Source: Kribbella solani (GTDB lineage: Bacteria; Actinomycetota; Actinomycetes; Propionibacteriales; Kribbellaceae). From it: a stretch of DNA of 64,000 bases. Below the pieces are notes generated by a model. The model searched no databases and was not told where the DNA came from. It saw only the letters and a list, made by a program, of their open reading frames with translations. Below, in pieces: positions 8,046-16,336 of this stretch (positions are counted from its first letter, which is position 1; every line of letters starts with the position of its first letter). The stretch spans positions 7,688,001 to 7,752,000 of the forward strand of contig NZ_JACHNF010000001.1 in NCBI RefSeq assembly GCF_014205295.1. Direction: 5' to 3'. Both the position numbers and the translations under genes were made by a program.

Positions 8046-8997
8046 GAGCGTCCGCCCGCAGTAGCCCAGCCGACTTCAGATCCGCCCAAAGAGCAGCCGG
8101 GATCTCAGTACGGGCCAGTGCCGCGTTCGTACGCACCTCTTCCGGCGTACGGCAGCCAACCGCAATGCCCGCGACCGCCGGATGCGCCAACGGAAACGCC
8201 AGCGCGGCAGCAGGCAACGTGGTGTGGTGTGACTCGCACACGTCGGCCAACTTGTTCGCCTTGTCCAGCAGGGACTGAGCAGCAGGCTCGTAGTTGAACG
8301 TGGCGTCCGCGGCCGGACGTGGCTGGGACATCAGCCCGGAGTTGAACACGCCGACGGCAACCACCTGTACGTCGTTCGCCAGGCAGGCCGGTAGTACGTC
8401 GTCCAGTCCATCCGGATCGATCAGCGTGTACCGGCCGGCCAGCATGATCACGTCGATGTCGATCTCCCGCACGAACCGGGTCAGCATCGCCGACTGGTTC
8501 ATCCCGGACCCGATCGCACCGATCACACCCTGCTCACGCAGCTCGATCAACGCCGGGAACGCGGTCGCCACCGCCTCCTCGTAGTGGTCGTCCGGGTCGT
8601 GTACGAACACCACGTCCAACCGGTCGGTACCGATCCGGCGCAGCGAGTCCTCGATGCTCCGCAGTACGCCGTCCCGGCTGAAGTCCCACCGGCGCCGACG
8701 GGTGGTGTCGACCGCGAATCCCTCGTCATCGGTAGCGGCATAGGGGGCGTCGTAGATGATCCGTCCGACCTTGCTGGACAGCACGTACTCGTTGCGCGGC
8801 TTGCCCCGGAGCCCGGCGCCAAGGCGTTCTTCGGCCAGCCCGAGTCCGTAGTGCGGTGCGGTGTCGAAGTACCGCCAGCCTTCGGACCAGGCCGCCTCCA
8901 CGGTCGCGGCGGCCTCGGCGTCACTCACCGCGCCGAGCAGATTCCCCAGCGGCGCACCGCCGAGCCCTACTCGCTGTCCTTCCGGAAAGAGCCTCAT
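8035..8997 (-). CDS. Aldo/keto reductase, probable L-fucose (D-threo-aldose) 1-dehydrogenase
   Basis: A 320-residue aldo/keto reductase with DTAPHYG at residues 45-51 (catalytic Asp45 and Tyr50), Lys76 in SSKVGR and His in VFVHDPDD. It resembles the D-threo-aldose 1-dehydrogenase / pyridoxal 4-dehydrogenase subgroup. In this cluster it would oxidise L-fucose to the lactone with NAD(P)+, the first step of the non-phosphorylating fucose route. Its ATG (8995-8997) overlaps the TGA of the upstream SDR gene, showing operon coupling. The subgroup is clear; the fucose role rests on the neighbouring fuconate dehydratase. Confidence 0.75.
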   Translation of the reverse strand: MRLFPEGQRVGLGGAPLGNLLGAVSDAEAAATVEAAWSEGWRYFDTAPHYGLGLAEERLGAGLRGKPRNEYVLSSKVGRIIYDAPYAATDDEGFAVDTTRRRRWDFSRDGVLRSIEDSLRRIGTDRLDVVFVHDPDDHYEEAVATAFPALIELREQGVIGAIGSGMNQSAMLTRFVREIDIDVIMLAGRYTLIDPDGLDDVLPACLANDVQVVAVGVFNSGLMSQPRPAADATFNYEPAAQSLLDKANKLADVCESHHTTLPAAALAFPLAHPAVAGIAVGCRTPEEVRTNAALARTEIPAALWADLKSAGLLRADAPTP

Positions 8998-9746
8998 CAG
9001 CGCGCCGCCGGAAGCCGCAGGTTCTGCATCCCGCCGTCGACGGCCAGCGCCGTGCCGGTGGTCGAGCCCGACAACGGACTGGCCAGGTACGCGATCGCCT
9101 GTGCGACCTCGTCGGCCGAGACCAGCCGGCCCATCGGCTGCCGCGCTTCGAGCGCGGCGCGTTCCGCGGCCGGGTCCGCCGCGACGTCGAGCAGCCGCCC
9201 GACCCACGGCGTGTCCGCGGTGCCCGGGTTCACGCAGTTCACCCGGATGCCTTCGCGTACGTGGTCAGCGGCCATCGCCATCGTCAGTGCAAGCACGGCG
9301 CCCTTGCTGGCCGAGTACAGCGCCCGGTTCGGCAGGCCCGCGGTGGCGGCGATCGAGCAGGTGTTGACGATCACGGCGGATCCCGACTTGCGCAGATGCG
9401 GCAGCGCGGCGCGGGTGACTCGAGCGATCCCGACCACGTTCACGTCCAGTACGCGATGCCACTCGTCGTCGTCGTTCGCGGCGACCGTGCCCTGGGCGCC
9501 GATGCCGGCGTTGTTCACCACGATGTCGATCCCGCCGAGCTGCAGGGCGGCCGCGGCGACCGCATCCCGGACCGAGCCGTCGTCGGTGACGTCCGCGGCG
9601 ATCCCGGTCAACGGTTCGCCGGCCTCGGGCTTCAGGTCGAACACCACCACCTGGGCGCCGCGGGCAGCGAGCAGTCGCGCCGCCGCCAGTCCGATCCCCG
9701 AGGCGCCACCGGTCACCACGGCCCGCAGGCCGGCGAAATCCGTCAC
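8997..9746 (-). CDS. SDR oxidoreductase, probable 2-keto-3-deoxy-L-fuconate dehydrogenase
   Basis: A classical 249-residue short-chain dehydrogenase: TGGASGIG cofactor loop at residues 12-19, NNAG at 78-81, and a Ser131-Tyr144-Lys148 catalytic set (YSASK). The C-terminal GSTTGTALAVDGGMQ is typical. In fucose and rhamnose oxidative pathways the gene next to the sugar-acid dehydratase encodes the 2-keto-3-deoxy acid dehydrogenase, and I infer the same here. It overlaps both operon partners by 4 bp. Confidence 0.7.
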   Translation of the reverse strand: MTDFAGLRAVVTGGASGIGLAAARLLAARGAQVVVFDLKPEAGEPLTGIAADVTDDGSVRDAVAAAALQLGGIDIVVNNAGIGAQGTVAANDDDEWHRVLDVNVVGIARVTRAALPHLRKSGSAVIVNTCSIAATAGLPNRALYSASKGAVLALTMAMAADHVREGIRVNCVNPGTADTPWVGRLLDVAADPAAERAALEARQPMGRLVSADEVAQAIAYLASPLSGSTTGTALAVDGGMQNLRLPAAR

Positions 9747-11059
9747 TTCTTGCCCTCCGTCAGGTCCGTCCAGATCTTGCCACCCGGGAACCGGAAGCCG
9801 GTCAAGGTCTCGGCGTCCATCTCGGCGCCGAACCCGGCCCGCACCGGCGTCACGTAGTGCCCGTCCCGGATCACCACCGGGTCCAGGAAGTGCTCGTGCA
9901 GGTGGTCGACGTACTCGATCACCCGGTCGTCCATCGATCCACTCACCGCGACGTAGTCGAACATCGACAGGTGCTGGACCAGCTCACACAGTCCTACCCC
10001 ACCAGCGTGCGGGCACACCGGTACGCCGAACTTGGCCGCCAGCAGCAGGATCGCCACGTTCTCGTTGACGCCCGCGACCCGGGCCGAGTCGAGCTGCAGC
10101 ACGGACAGCGCTTCGGCCTGCAAAAGCTGCTTGAACACCACCCGGTTCTGTACGTGCTCACCGGTCGCGACGCGAATCGGTGCGATGGCGCGCGCGATCG
10201 CCGCGTGCCCGAGGATGTCGTCCGGGCTGGTCGGTTCCTCCACCCACCACACGCCGTACGGCGCCAGCGCCTCGACCCAGCGGATCGCGTCCGCGACGTC
10301 CCAGCGCTGGTTGGCGTCGACGGCGATCCGGATCTCCGGCCCGACCGCCTCACGGGCCAGCCGCATCCGGCGGATGTCGTCGTCCAGGTCGGCGCCGACC
10401 TTCAGCTTGATCTGGGTGAATCCCTCCGCGACCGCCTCGTGACAGAGCCGGACCAGTTTCGCGTCGTCGTACCCGAGCCAGCCGGGCGTCGTCGTGTACG
10501 CCGGGTAACCGCGCTCCCGGAGCGTGGCCTCCCGCCCGGCGCGACCCGCCTTCGCCGCCCGCAGGATCTCCAGCGCCTCGTCCGGCGTCAGCGCGTCGGT
10601 CAGGTACCGGAAGTCGACCAGGTCGACGATCTGCTCCGGGGTCAGGTCCGACAGCAGCTTCCACAGCGGTACGCCGGCGCGCTTGGCGGCCAGGTCCCAG
10701 ACCGCGTTCACGACCGCGCCGATGGCCATGTGCATGACGCCCTTCTCGGGGCCGAGCCAGCGCAGCTGCGAGTCGTGCACGAGCGACTTCCAGAACCCGC
10801 CGAGATCGTTCAGGGTGGCGTCCACGTCCAGCCCGATCACATGGTCACGGAGCGCTTCGATCGCCGCGGTCTGGACGTCGTTGCCGCGACCGATGGTGAA
10901 CGCGAAACCGTGCCCTTCCAGCCCGTCACCGGCGTCGGTGCGCAGGATCAGGTACGCGGCCGAGTAGTCCGGATCGGTGTTCATCGCGTCGGAGCCGTCC
11001 AGGTCCAGGGAGGTGGGGAACCGGACGTCGTACGTCTCGAACTCGGTGAATCGTGGCAT
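9743..11059 (-). CDS. L-fuconate dehydratase (enolase superfamily)
   Basis: A 438-residue mandelate-racemase-type enolase protein closely fitting the L-fuconate dehydratase subgroup. Visible active-site elements are Lys218-x-Lys220 (QIKLKVGA), metal ligands Asp248 (AVDANQRW), Glu274 (VEEPTSPDD) and Glu301 (GEH), and His351 in CPHAGGVGLCE. The N-terminal block PTSLDLDGSDAMNTDPDYSA is also diagnostic. It dehydrates L-fuconate to 2-keto-3-deoxy-L-fuconate. It is the first gene of a minus-strand operon with the SDR and the aldo/keto reductase. No lactonase or fucose transporter is present in the window. Confidence 0.85.
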   Translation of the reverse strand: MPRFTEFETYDVRFPTSLDLDGSDAMNTDPDYSAAYLILRTDAGDGLEGHGFAFTIGRGNDVQTAAIEALRDHVIGLDVDATLNDLGGFWKSLVHDSQLRWLGPEKGVMHMAIGAVVNAVWDLAAKRAGVPLWKLLSDLTPEQIVDLVDFRYLTDALTPDEALEILRAAKAGRAGREATLRERGYPAYTTTPGWLGYDDAKLVRLCHEAVAEGFTQIKLKVGADLDDDIRRMRLAREAVGPEIRIAVDANQRWDVADAIRWVEALAPYGVWWVEEPTSPDDILGHAAIARAIAPIRVATGEHVQNRVVFKQLLQAEALSVLQLDSARVAGVNENVAILLLAAKFGVPVCPHAGGVGLCELVQHLSMFDYVAVSGSMDDRVIEYVDHLHEHFLDPVVIRDGHYVTPVRAGFGAEMDAETLTGFRFPGGKIWTDLTEGKK

Positions 11060-11101
11060 CGAGGACCCGATCTGCTGCGGTGGACGGGAGTGTCGCTGGG
11101 A

Positions 11102-11113
11102 ATCCTATAGGAT
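11102..11113. promoter_or_regulatory. Palindrome ATCCTATAGGAT, putative operator of the fucose operon
   Basis: A perfect 12-bp palindrome sits 43 bp upstream of the fuconate dehydratase start and 40 bp before the -10 element of the divergent FolP2-like gene. Short TATAGGAT-type palindromes are typical of GntR/FadR-family operators in sugar-acid operons. No GntR regulator is encoded in the window, so the cognate protein would be elsewhere. Confidence 0.5.
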
Positions 11114-11152
11114 ATGTGGCGATGCGGCATCTGGTCCCGCGGATCCGCCCGC

Positions 11153-11158
11153 TACAGT
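11153..11158 (+). promoter_or_regulatory. -10 element TACAGT of a leaderless promoter
   Basis: TACAGT ends seven bases before the GTG at 11166, the spacing expected when transcription starts at the start codon. No Shine-Dalgarno sequence is present. Confidence 0.5.
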
Positions 11159-11165
11159 CGGTCGC

Positions 11166-12044
11166 GTGAACGAGCATGACGGAGCCCTCCGCCTCGGCAA
11201 CCGGTCGTTCCGGCCGGGGGAGTTCGCGCTGATGGCGATCATCAACCGGACGCCGGACTCGTTCTTCGACCGGGGCGCGACCTACGCGACCGACGCGGCG
11301 TACGCGGCGATCGGCAAGGCGGTCGAGGACGGCGCCGACCTGGTCGACATCGGCGGCGTGAAGGCCGGCTACGGCGAACCGGTCAGCGAGGCCGAGGAAC
11401 TGCGCCGGACGGTCGACTTCGTGGCCGGCATCCGGGCGCGGTACCCGGACCTGGTGATCAGCGTGGACACGTACCGCAGCGGCGTCGCCCGGCAGGTCGC
11501 CGAGGCCGGCGCGGACCTGATCAACGACACCTGGGCCGGCGCCGATCCGGACCTGGTGCACGCCGCCGCCGAGGCGGGTACGGGCCTGGTCTGCAGTCAC
11601 GTCGGCGGCCTTTCGCCGCGCACCGACCCGCACCGGATGGCGTACGACGATGTGGTCGCGGACGTGATCCGGACGACCACCGCGCTCGCCGAGCGGGCCC
11701 TCGCGGCCGGGGTCCGGCGGGACGGCATCCTGATCGATCCGACCCACGACTTCGGCAAGAACACGCTGCAGTCGCTAGAGCTGACCCGCCGCCTCGACGA
11801 GCTGGCCGCGACCGGCTGGCCGGTGCTGGTCGCGGTGTCCAACAAGGACTTCATCGGCGAAACGCTCGAGTTGCCGCCGGGGCAGCGCGGCAACGGGACC
11901 CTGGCCGCGTTGAGCGTGTCTGCGTGGCTCGGCGCGCGCGTGTTCCGCGTCCACGACGTGCCGGCCGCTCGGCAGGCGCTCGATTTCATCGCCGTACTGC
12001 GTGGCACCGCGCGGCCGGCCGGAACCCGAAGGAGCCTGGCCTGA
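11166..12044 (+). CDS. FolP2-type dihydropteroate synthase homologue
   Basis: A 292-residue TIM-barrel protein of the dihydropteroate synthase family, carrying INRTPDSFFDRGATY near residues 26-40 instead of the canonical NVTPDSFSDGG. This is the signature of the actinobacterial FolP2 group, whose M. tuberculosis member lacks normal sulfonamide-target activity. Its real substrate is unsettled. The GTG start lies directly behind a leaderless -10 box. Its TGA overlaps the ATG of the next gene, a DHFR-fold reductase, so the pair probably works on one pterin-like or related molecule. A second, true folP would be expected elsewhere in the genome. Confidence 0.75.
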   Translation: MNEHDGALRLGNRSFRPGEFALMAIINRTPDSFFDRGATYATDAAYAAIGKAVEDGADLVDIGGVKAGYGEPVSEAEELRRTVDFVAGIRARYPDLVISVDTYRSGVARQVAEAGADLINDTWAGADPDLVHAAAEAGTGLVCSHVGGLSPRTDPHRMAYDDVVADVIRTTTALAERALAAGVRRDGILIDPTHDFGKNTLQSLELTRRLDELAATGWPVLVAVSNKDFIGETLELPPGQRGNGTLAALSVSAWLGARVFRVHDVPAARQALDFIAVLRGTARPAGTRRSLA

Positions 12045-12769
12045 TGCGCCGACTCGAGGATCTGTCCGACGACGAGCTGATCGCGGCGTACCAGGTCGCC
12101 GATCGTTCCGAACCGCACCTGCGGGCGAACTTCGTCAGCAGTCTGGACGGCGCGGTCGAGATCGACGGCAAGTCGAAGGCGCTGACGAGCGAGTCGGACA
12201 GTCGCGTGTTCAGCGTGATCCGGCGGCTGGCGGATGTCGTGCTGGTCGGTGCCGGCACGATCCGCGACGAGGGCTACAACCCGCTCCGGCTGTCCAAGTC
12301 CGCCCGCGCCTGGCGGACCGCGGCCGGCCTGGCCGAGAACCCGACGCTCGCGATGGTGTCGTCACGGCTCGAACTGAGCCCGGTGAACCCGGTCTTCCAG
12401 TCCGCGGTGCGGCCGATCATCGTCACCCACGCCGCCTCGCCGCCGGACCGGCGCGCGGCGCTCGCGGAGGTCGCGGAAGTCCTGGTTCTCGGTGAAGCCG
12501 AGGTGGATCTGCGGGCGGCGGCCGACGAGTTCGCGGCGCGTGGGATGACCCAGATCCTGTCCGAGGGCGGGCCGCACCTGCTCGGTGCCTTGACCGACGC
12601 GGACCTGGTCCACGAGCTGTGTCTGGCGCTCGCGCCGCTCCTGGCCGGGCCGGGCGCGGGGCGGATCACGGCCGGCCTGCCGACCACGCTGACCCGGCGG
12701 ATGCGTCTGGAGTCGGCGCTGGCGGCCGGGGACGACTACCTGTTCTTCCGCTACCTCAGGGAGGCCTGA
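12044..12769 (+). CDS. RibD C-terminal-domain (pyrimidine reductase/DHFR-fold) protein
   Basis: A 241-residue stand-alone RibD-C reductase: NFVSSLDGAVEIDGKSKAL near the N terminus, DVVLVGAGTIRDEGYNPL and SEGGPHLLGAL are the conserved NADPH and substrate blocks. It has no deaminase half. Mycobacterial Rv2671, of this kind, has dihydrofolate reductase activity, so a pterin substrate is plausible beside the FolP2-like gene. A complete ribD at 55893 argues against a primary riboflavin role here. The start overlaps the previous stop (TGATG), and the following gene starts immediately after its TGA. Confidence 0.75.
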   Translation: MRRLEDLSDDELIAAYQVADRSEPHLRANFVSSLDGAVEIDGKSKALTSESDSRVFSVIRRLADVVLVGAGTIRDEGYNPLRLSKSARAWRTAAGLAENPTLAMVSSRLELSPVNPVFQSAVRPIIVTHAASPPDRRAALAEVAEVLVLGEAEVDLRAAADEFAARGMTQILSEGGPHLLGALTDADLVHELCLALAPLLAGPGAGRITAGLPTTLTRRMRLESALAAGDDYLFFRYLREA

Positions 12770-13453
12770 GTGCCTGTTGTCGCCGCCGCGGTCTGTCCAC
12801 ATCCGCCGCTGATCGTGCCGGAGGTCGCGTCCGGCGCCGCTTCCGAGCTCGACGACCTCCGCGCGGCTTGCCTGGCCGCCATCGACGCGCTGGCGACGGC
12901 GTCCTCGATCCTGGTCGTCGGCTCCGGGTCCACCGGCGCGTACGACGCCACGGCCGGCGGATCGTTCGGTGCGTACGGCGCGCCCGGTGTGCGGGTCGGA
13001 GCAGGCCCCGCCGTACTGCCGTTGTCGCTTGCCGTCGGTGCCTGGCTGCTCGACCAGACCAAGGCCGCGCGGCTGCCGCGTACGTACCGGGCCGTGCCGA
13101 GTGACACTGCTCCGGCCGACTGCGTTGCGCTTGGCCAGGAGATTGCCGAGAGCAATGAACGGGTTGGTCTGCTGGTCATGGGTGACGGTTCGGCGCGGCG
13201 CAGTGAGCATTCGCCCGTACACCTGCATCCGCGGGCGGAGTTGTTCGACACCACGGTCGCGGACGCGCTGCGGCGGGGTGATGTGGCCGTACTCAAGGCG
13301 CTTGATCCTGAGCTGGCCACTGAGTTGCAGGCCGCCGGCCGGGCGCCGTGGCAGGTGCTGGCGGGTGCTCTTGGTGCTACTACGTTGTCCAGTGGGGTGA
13401 CGTACGAGGCTGCGCCGTACGGCGTGGGCTATCTGGTTGCCAGCTTCACCTAG
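12770..13453 (+). CDS. Class III extradiol dioxygenase subunit-B-like protein
   Basis: A 227-residue protein beginning VVAAAVCPHPPLIVPEV, the N-terminal pattern of actinobacterial LigB/MEMO-like class III extradiol dioxygenase-domain proteins. HSPVHLHPRAELFD is present in the second half. These proteins are widespread in actinomycetes, often near miaA-miaB-dapF, without an assigned reaction. Here the GTG start directly abuts the stop of the RibD-C reductase, so it is the third member of a coupled trio. Whether metal ligands are complete cannot be settled by eye. Its end overlaps the convergent gene by 4 bp. Confidence 0.6.
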   Translation: MPVVAAAVCPHPPLIVPEVASGAASELDDLRAACLAAIDALATASSILVVGSGSTGAYDATAGGSFGAYGAPGVRVGAGPAVLPLSLAVGAWLLDQTKAARLPRTYRAVPSDTAPADCVALGQEIAESNERVGLLVMGDGSARRSEHSPVHLHPRAELFDTTVADALRRGDVAVLKALDPELATELQAAGRAPWQVLAGALGATTLSSGVTYEAAPYGVGYLVASFT

Positions 13454-14088
13454 TACACCGGAACCGGCAGCCAGCGGGAGGACGTGTCTGCCAGGTCGGT
13501 ACGGCCCGCGCTGCGGAGCTGGTCGGCCAGTTCGGTACGTGCGGTGTGTACGACGGCGACCGTCTCGTCAGACGTGGCGTACGGACCGGACCAGTTGCAC
13601 ACCGCGTCTCCGGCGTACCAGTCGCCTGATCCTGCTCGTCGTACATGCGCTGTCGCGAGGCGCGCGGCCGGAAGCGGTACGCCGGCCAGCTGCACTACCG
13701 CGTCTACCGCGATGACCTCGGCGGTCAGATCGAGTAGCGGCTGCAACTCCACTGCATCCGTCAGCACGAACTCGTACCCGGCTGGTGCGCGCTCGCCCAA
13801 CCAGGCGAGCGCCTCCTGCGCCGTCTCGTGCAGGTGTTTTGCGTTGTCCGGATCGGCCAGCGTGTGCACACCGCACATCCGCGTGTGGGTGGGCCGGAGC
13901 TCGTTCTGCCACAGGCGTACCTGCAGCTCGTCGCGGCCGGACAGCCGCCGGCCGAGAATCCGCGCCAGCCCGATGACGTCGAAGTTCAACTCGTCGACGG
14001 TCCGCTTCCGGCCCGGCGCCGCGTCCTCACCAGGTCGCGCCCCTCGGGTCGTCCACGGACCGACATGCCACCGTGCGAGCGCCGTCAT
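13450..14088 (-). CDS. Hypothetical protein
   Basis: A 212-residue soluble protein with no recognised family. It is rich in charged residues, has no signal peptide or membrane segment, and ends TSSRWLPVPVY. The ATG at 14088 lies six bases after TAGGGT read on the minus strand (14095-14100), a good leaderless promoter, which supports this start. It converges on the dioxygenase-like gene with a 4-bp overlap and is followed upstream by an independent siderophore-binding gene, so it seems monocistronic. Confidence 0.6.
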   Translation of the reverse strand: MTALARWHVGPWTTRGARPGEDAAPGRKRTVDELNFDVIGLARILGRRLSGRDELQVRLWQNELRPTHTRMCGVHTLADPDNAKHLHETAQEALAWLGERAPAGYEFVLTDAVELQPLLDLTAEVIAVDAVVQLAGVPLPAARLATAHVRRAGSGDWYAGDAVCNWSGPYATSDETVAVVHTARTELADQLRSAGRTDLADTSSRWLPVPVY

Positions 14089-14094
14089 ACCGGC

Positions 14095-14100
14095 ACCCTA
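14095..14100 (-). promoter_or_regulatory. -10 element TAGGGT of a leaderless promoter
   Basis: Read on the minus strand, TAGGGT is followed by six bases and then the ATG at 14088. Confidence 0.45.
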
Positions 14101-14122
14101 ACGCGGCGCCCTGACCCGGCAC

Positions 14123-15112
14123 TTACTCCGGCTTGACCGGTGCCGGGACGTCGAAGGTCTTGGCCAGGTCGCCGAGGATGGACCAGGCGCCCTGCAGGCC
14201 GACCGCGGTCATCCAGGTCAGGTCGGGTACGTCGTGCACCTTCGGCGCGAGCGGCTTCCAGAGCGGGTTCGCCTTGAACTGGGCGGCGGTCTTCGCGCTC
14301 TGGCCCTTCTCGTCGGCGTAGGTGGTGACGAAGATCGCGTCCGCGTCGGCGTCCTTGATCCGCTCCGGGCTGATCTCGAGCGCGAAACCGGCGACGTCCT
14401 GCGACTTCGGCCGTTTCAGGCCGGCGTCCTTCAGCACGATGCCGGAGAAGCTGGCGTTCTGGTACAGCCGGGTCGGCCCGTCCACGAACCGGACCACCGA
14501 GACGGTCGGGTTGTTCGCCTTCGCGTTGATCGCGGTACCGACCGTCTTGGCCGCCTGCTCGTACGCGGAGATCTCCTTCTCGGCCAGGTCCTCGGCGCCG
14601 AGGGCCTTCGCCTCCATCCGGATGTTCTCCTTCCAGGTCGCCCCGGTGGTCTCGGACATGATCGTCGGCGCGATCGCGGACAGCTGGTCGTACAGCTTTT
14701 CGTGCCGGACCTTCGCGGTCACGATCAGGTCCGGGTTCAGCTCGGCGATCTTCTCCAGGTTCGGCTCGGCCAGGGTGCCGACCGACTTCGCCTCGGCGCC
14801 GTACTTGGTCCGGTCGTCGCCGAGGTAGTCCGGCAGCCGGCCGTTGATGGTGCGGTAGTCGGTGTACCCGACCACCGGCGTGTCCAGGATCAGCGTGGCG
14901 TCCACGAAGCTGGTGTCGAGCGCGACCACCCGCTTCGGCTTGGTCTTGATCTCGGTCTTGCCCATCGCGTGCTCGACCGTCCGCGGGAACCCGGCGGCCG
15001 CGGCGTCGCCGCCGCCCGGCTTGTCGTCGGTGCCGGACGAGCCACACGCCGACAGCGTGGTCGCGGCGAGGGCCGCGGCGGCGAGCAGGGGGATGATGCG
15101 GGGCAGGCGCAC
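14123..15112 (-). CDS. Ferric-siderophore ABC transporter substrate-binding lipoprotein
   Basis: A 329-residue FecB/FepB-type binding protein. The signal peptide ends in the lipobox LSAC, with lipidated Cys23, and is followed by a Gly/Asp linker. The two-lobed periplasmic-binding region includes KPKRVVALDTSFVDATLIL and NLEKIAELNPDLIV. GTG 15112 is chosen because GGAG lies a few bases upstream and the signal peptide starts right there. It is transcribed divergently from two FecCD permeases and an ATPase, with an iron box in the 69-bp gap, so it should deliver a ferric siderophore to that transporter under iron limitation. Confidence 0.88.
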   Translation of the reverse strand: MRLPRIIPLLAAAALAATTLSACGSSGTDDKPGGGDAAAAGFPRTVEHAMGKTEIKTKPKRVVALDTSFVDATLILDTPVVGYTDYRTINGRLPDYLGDDRTKYGAEAKSVGTLAEPNLEKIAELNPDLIVTAKVRHEKLYDQLSAIAPTIMSETTGATWKENIRMEAKALGAEDLAEKEISAYEQAAKTVGTAINAKANNPTVSVVRFVDGPTRLYQNASFSGIVLKDAGLKRPKSQDVAGFALEISPERIKDADADAIFVTTYADEKGQSAKTAAQFKANPLWKPLAPKVHDVPDLTWMTAVGLQGAWSILGDLAKTFDVPAPVKPE

Positions 15113-15158
15113 GGGTGTCTCCAGGGGACGCTCGGGATAAGGTGACTCACGACCACAG

Positions 15159-15177
15159 CAAAGTAAGGCAAACCTAA
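15159..15177. promoter_or_regulatory. DtxR/IdeR-type iron box
   Basis: The 19-bp site reads CAAAGTAAGGCAAACCTAA. Its 15-base core (15163-15177) differs at two positions from the IdeR/DtxR consensus half GTTAGGCTAACCTAA. It lies in the 69-bp divergent gap, five bases before the ATG at 15182 and about 50 bp upstream of the binding-protein gene, so one repressor site could silence both units when iron is plentiful. Confidence 0.7.
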
Positions 15178-15181
15178 CCAT

Positions 15182-16336
15182 ATGTCCTCCGCCACCCCAC
15201 CCGCACCGCCCGATCCGCCGGCTGAACCAGGGAGCACCGGCGCGACCGATGCGCTCCACCACCCCGCCGCCCCGCGTGAAGCCGATGTGCCGCGCCAGTC
15301 CGGTGTCCCGCGTCAGCGCGGTGCGTTGCGTCCGGCCGGTGCGCCTCTTTCGGTTCGGCGGGTAGTGATGTTGGTCGCACTTGTTCTGGTGCTGTTGCTG
15401 GCGTTCGCGGCCAGCCTGGCGCTTGGTTCGCGCTGGCTCGGGCCGGGTGCGCTCTGGCACGCGCTGACCGCGAACAACGGGTCGGACCCGGACGTGATCA
15501 TCCGCGGCCTGCGGTTCCCGCGGACGGTCGTCGCGGTGCTGATCGGCCTGTGCCTCGGCATCGCCGGCACCCTGATGCAGGGCCACACCCGCAACGCGCT
15601 GGCCGAGCCCGGCATCTTCGGAGTCAGCTCCGGCGCCGCGTTCGCGGTCGTGCTCGGCCTGCAACTAGGACTGGTCGACACGGTCTCGTCAACAGTCTGG
15701 GTCGCACTCCTCGGTGCACTGATCGCCACCTTCGCCGTCCAACACCTGGCGTCGAGAGGAAGCGGCGCCTCACCAGTCGGCCTAGCGCTGACAGGAGCAG
15801 CCGTCGCCGCCCTACTAGGCGCGCTGACAACCGCCATCGTGCTACTGGACGCGAACACACTGGACAGCTACCGCTTCTGGGCAGTCGGTTCAGTGGCCGG
15901 TCGCGGCCTGGACGTAGCCGGACAGGTCCTGCCGTTCGCAGCTCTCGGCTTGGTACTGGCAGCAGTGAACGCCCGTGACCTCGACCTGCTTGCGCTCGGC
16001 GACGATGTGGCCGCCGGACTCGGGCTGTCCATCCGCCGAGCACGACTGGTCGGTCTGGGCGCGATCGGTCTCCTGACCGCCGCTGGAGTCGCGGCCTGCG
16101 GACCGATCGGCTTCCTCGGCCTACTGTCCGGTCATGTCGCTCGCCGGATGTTCGGCGCGCGCAACACCTGGCTGATCCCGGCGGCCGGCGTCATCGGCGC
16201 CACCTGCCTGGTACTCGCGGACCTGGTCGGCCGACTGGTCGGTGGCGCCGGGGAAGTACAGGCAGGTGTCGTACTCGGCGTCGTCGGCGCTCCGCTGTTC
16301 GTGCTGGTCGTACGCCGCCGGGCGGTGGCACTGTGA
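15182..16336 (+). CDS. FecCD-family siderophore ABC permease 1
   Basis: A 384-residue BtuC/FecC-type permease. About 55 Pro/Ala/Arg-rich residues precede the first membrane helix, then roughly nine to ten helices with the family blocks RFPRTVVAVLIGLCLGIAGTLMQGHTRNALAEPGIFGVSSGA and GPIGFLGLLSGHVARR. The long hydrophilic N terminus is unusual, and a later start is possible, but the ATG at 15182 sits right behind the iron box as expected for a short leader. It overlaps the second permease by the sequence GTGA. Confidence 0.85.
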   Translation: MSSATPPAPPDPPAEPGSTGATDALHHPAAPREADVPRQSGVPRQRGALRPAGAPLSVRRVVMLVALVLVLLLAFAASLALGSRWLGPGALWHALTANNGSDPDVIIRGLRFPRTVVAVLIGLCLGIAGTLMQGHTRNALAEPGIFGVSSGAAFAVVLGLQLGLVDTVSSTVWVALLGALIATFAVQHLASRGSGASPVGLALTGAAVAALLGALTTAIVLLDANTLDSYRFWAVGSVAGRGLDVAGQVLPFAALGLVLAAVNARDLDLLALGDDVAAGLGLSIRRARLVGLGAIGLLTAAGVAACGPIGFLGLLSGHVARRMFGARNTWLIPAAGVIGATCLVLADLVGRLVGGAGEVQAGVVLGVVGAPLFVLVVRRRAVAL

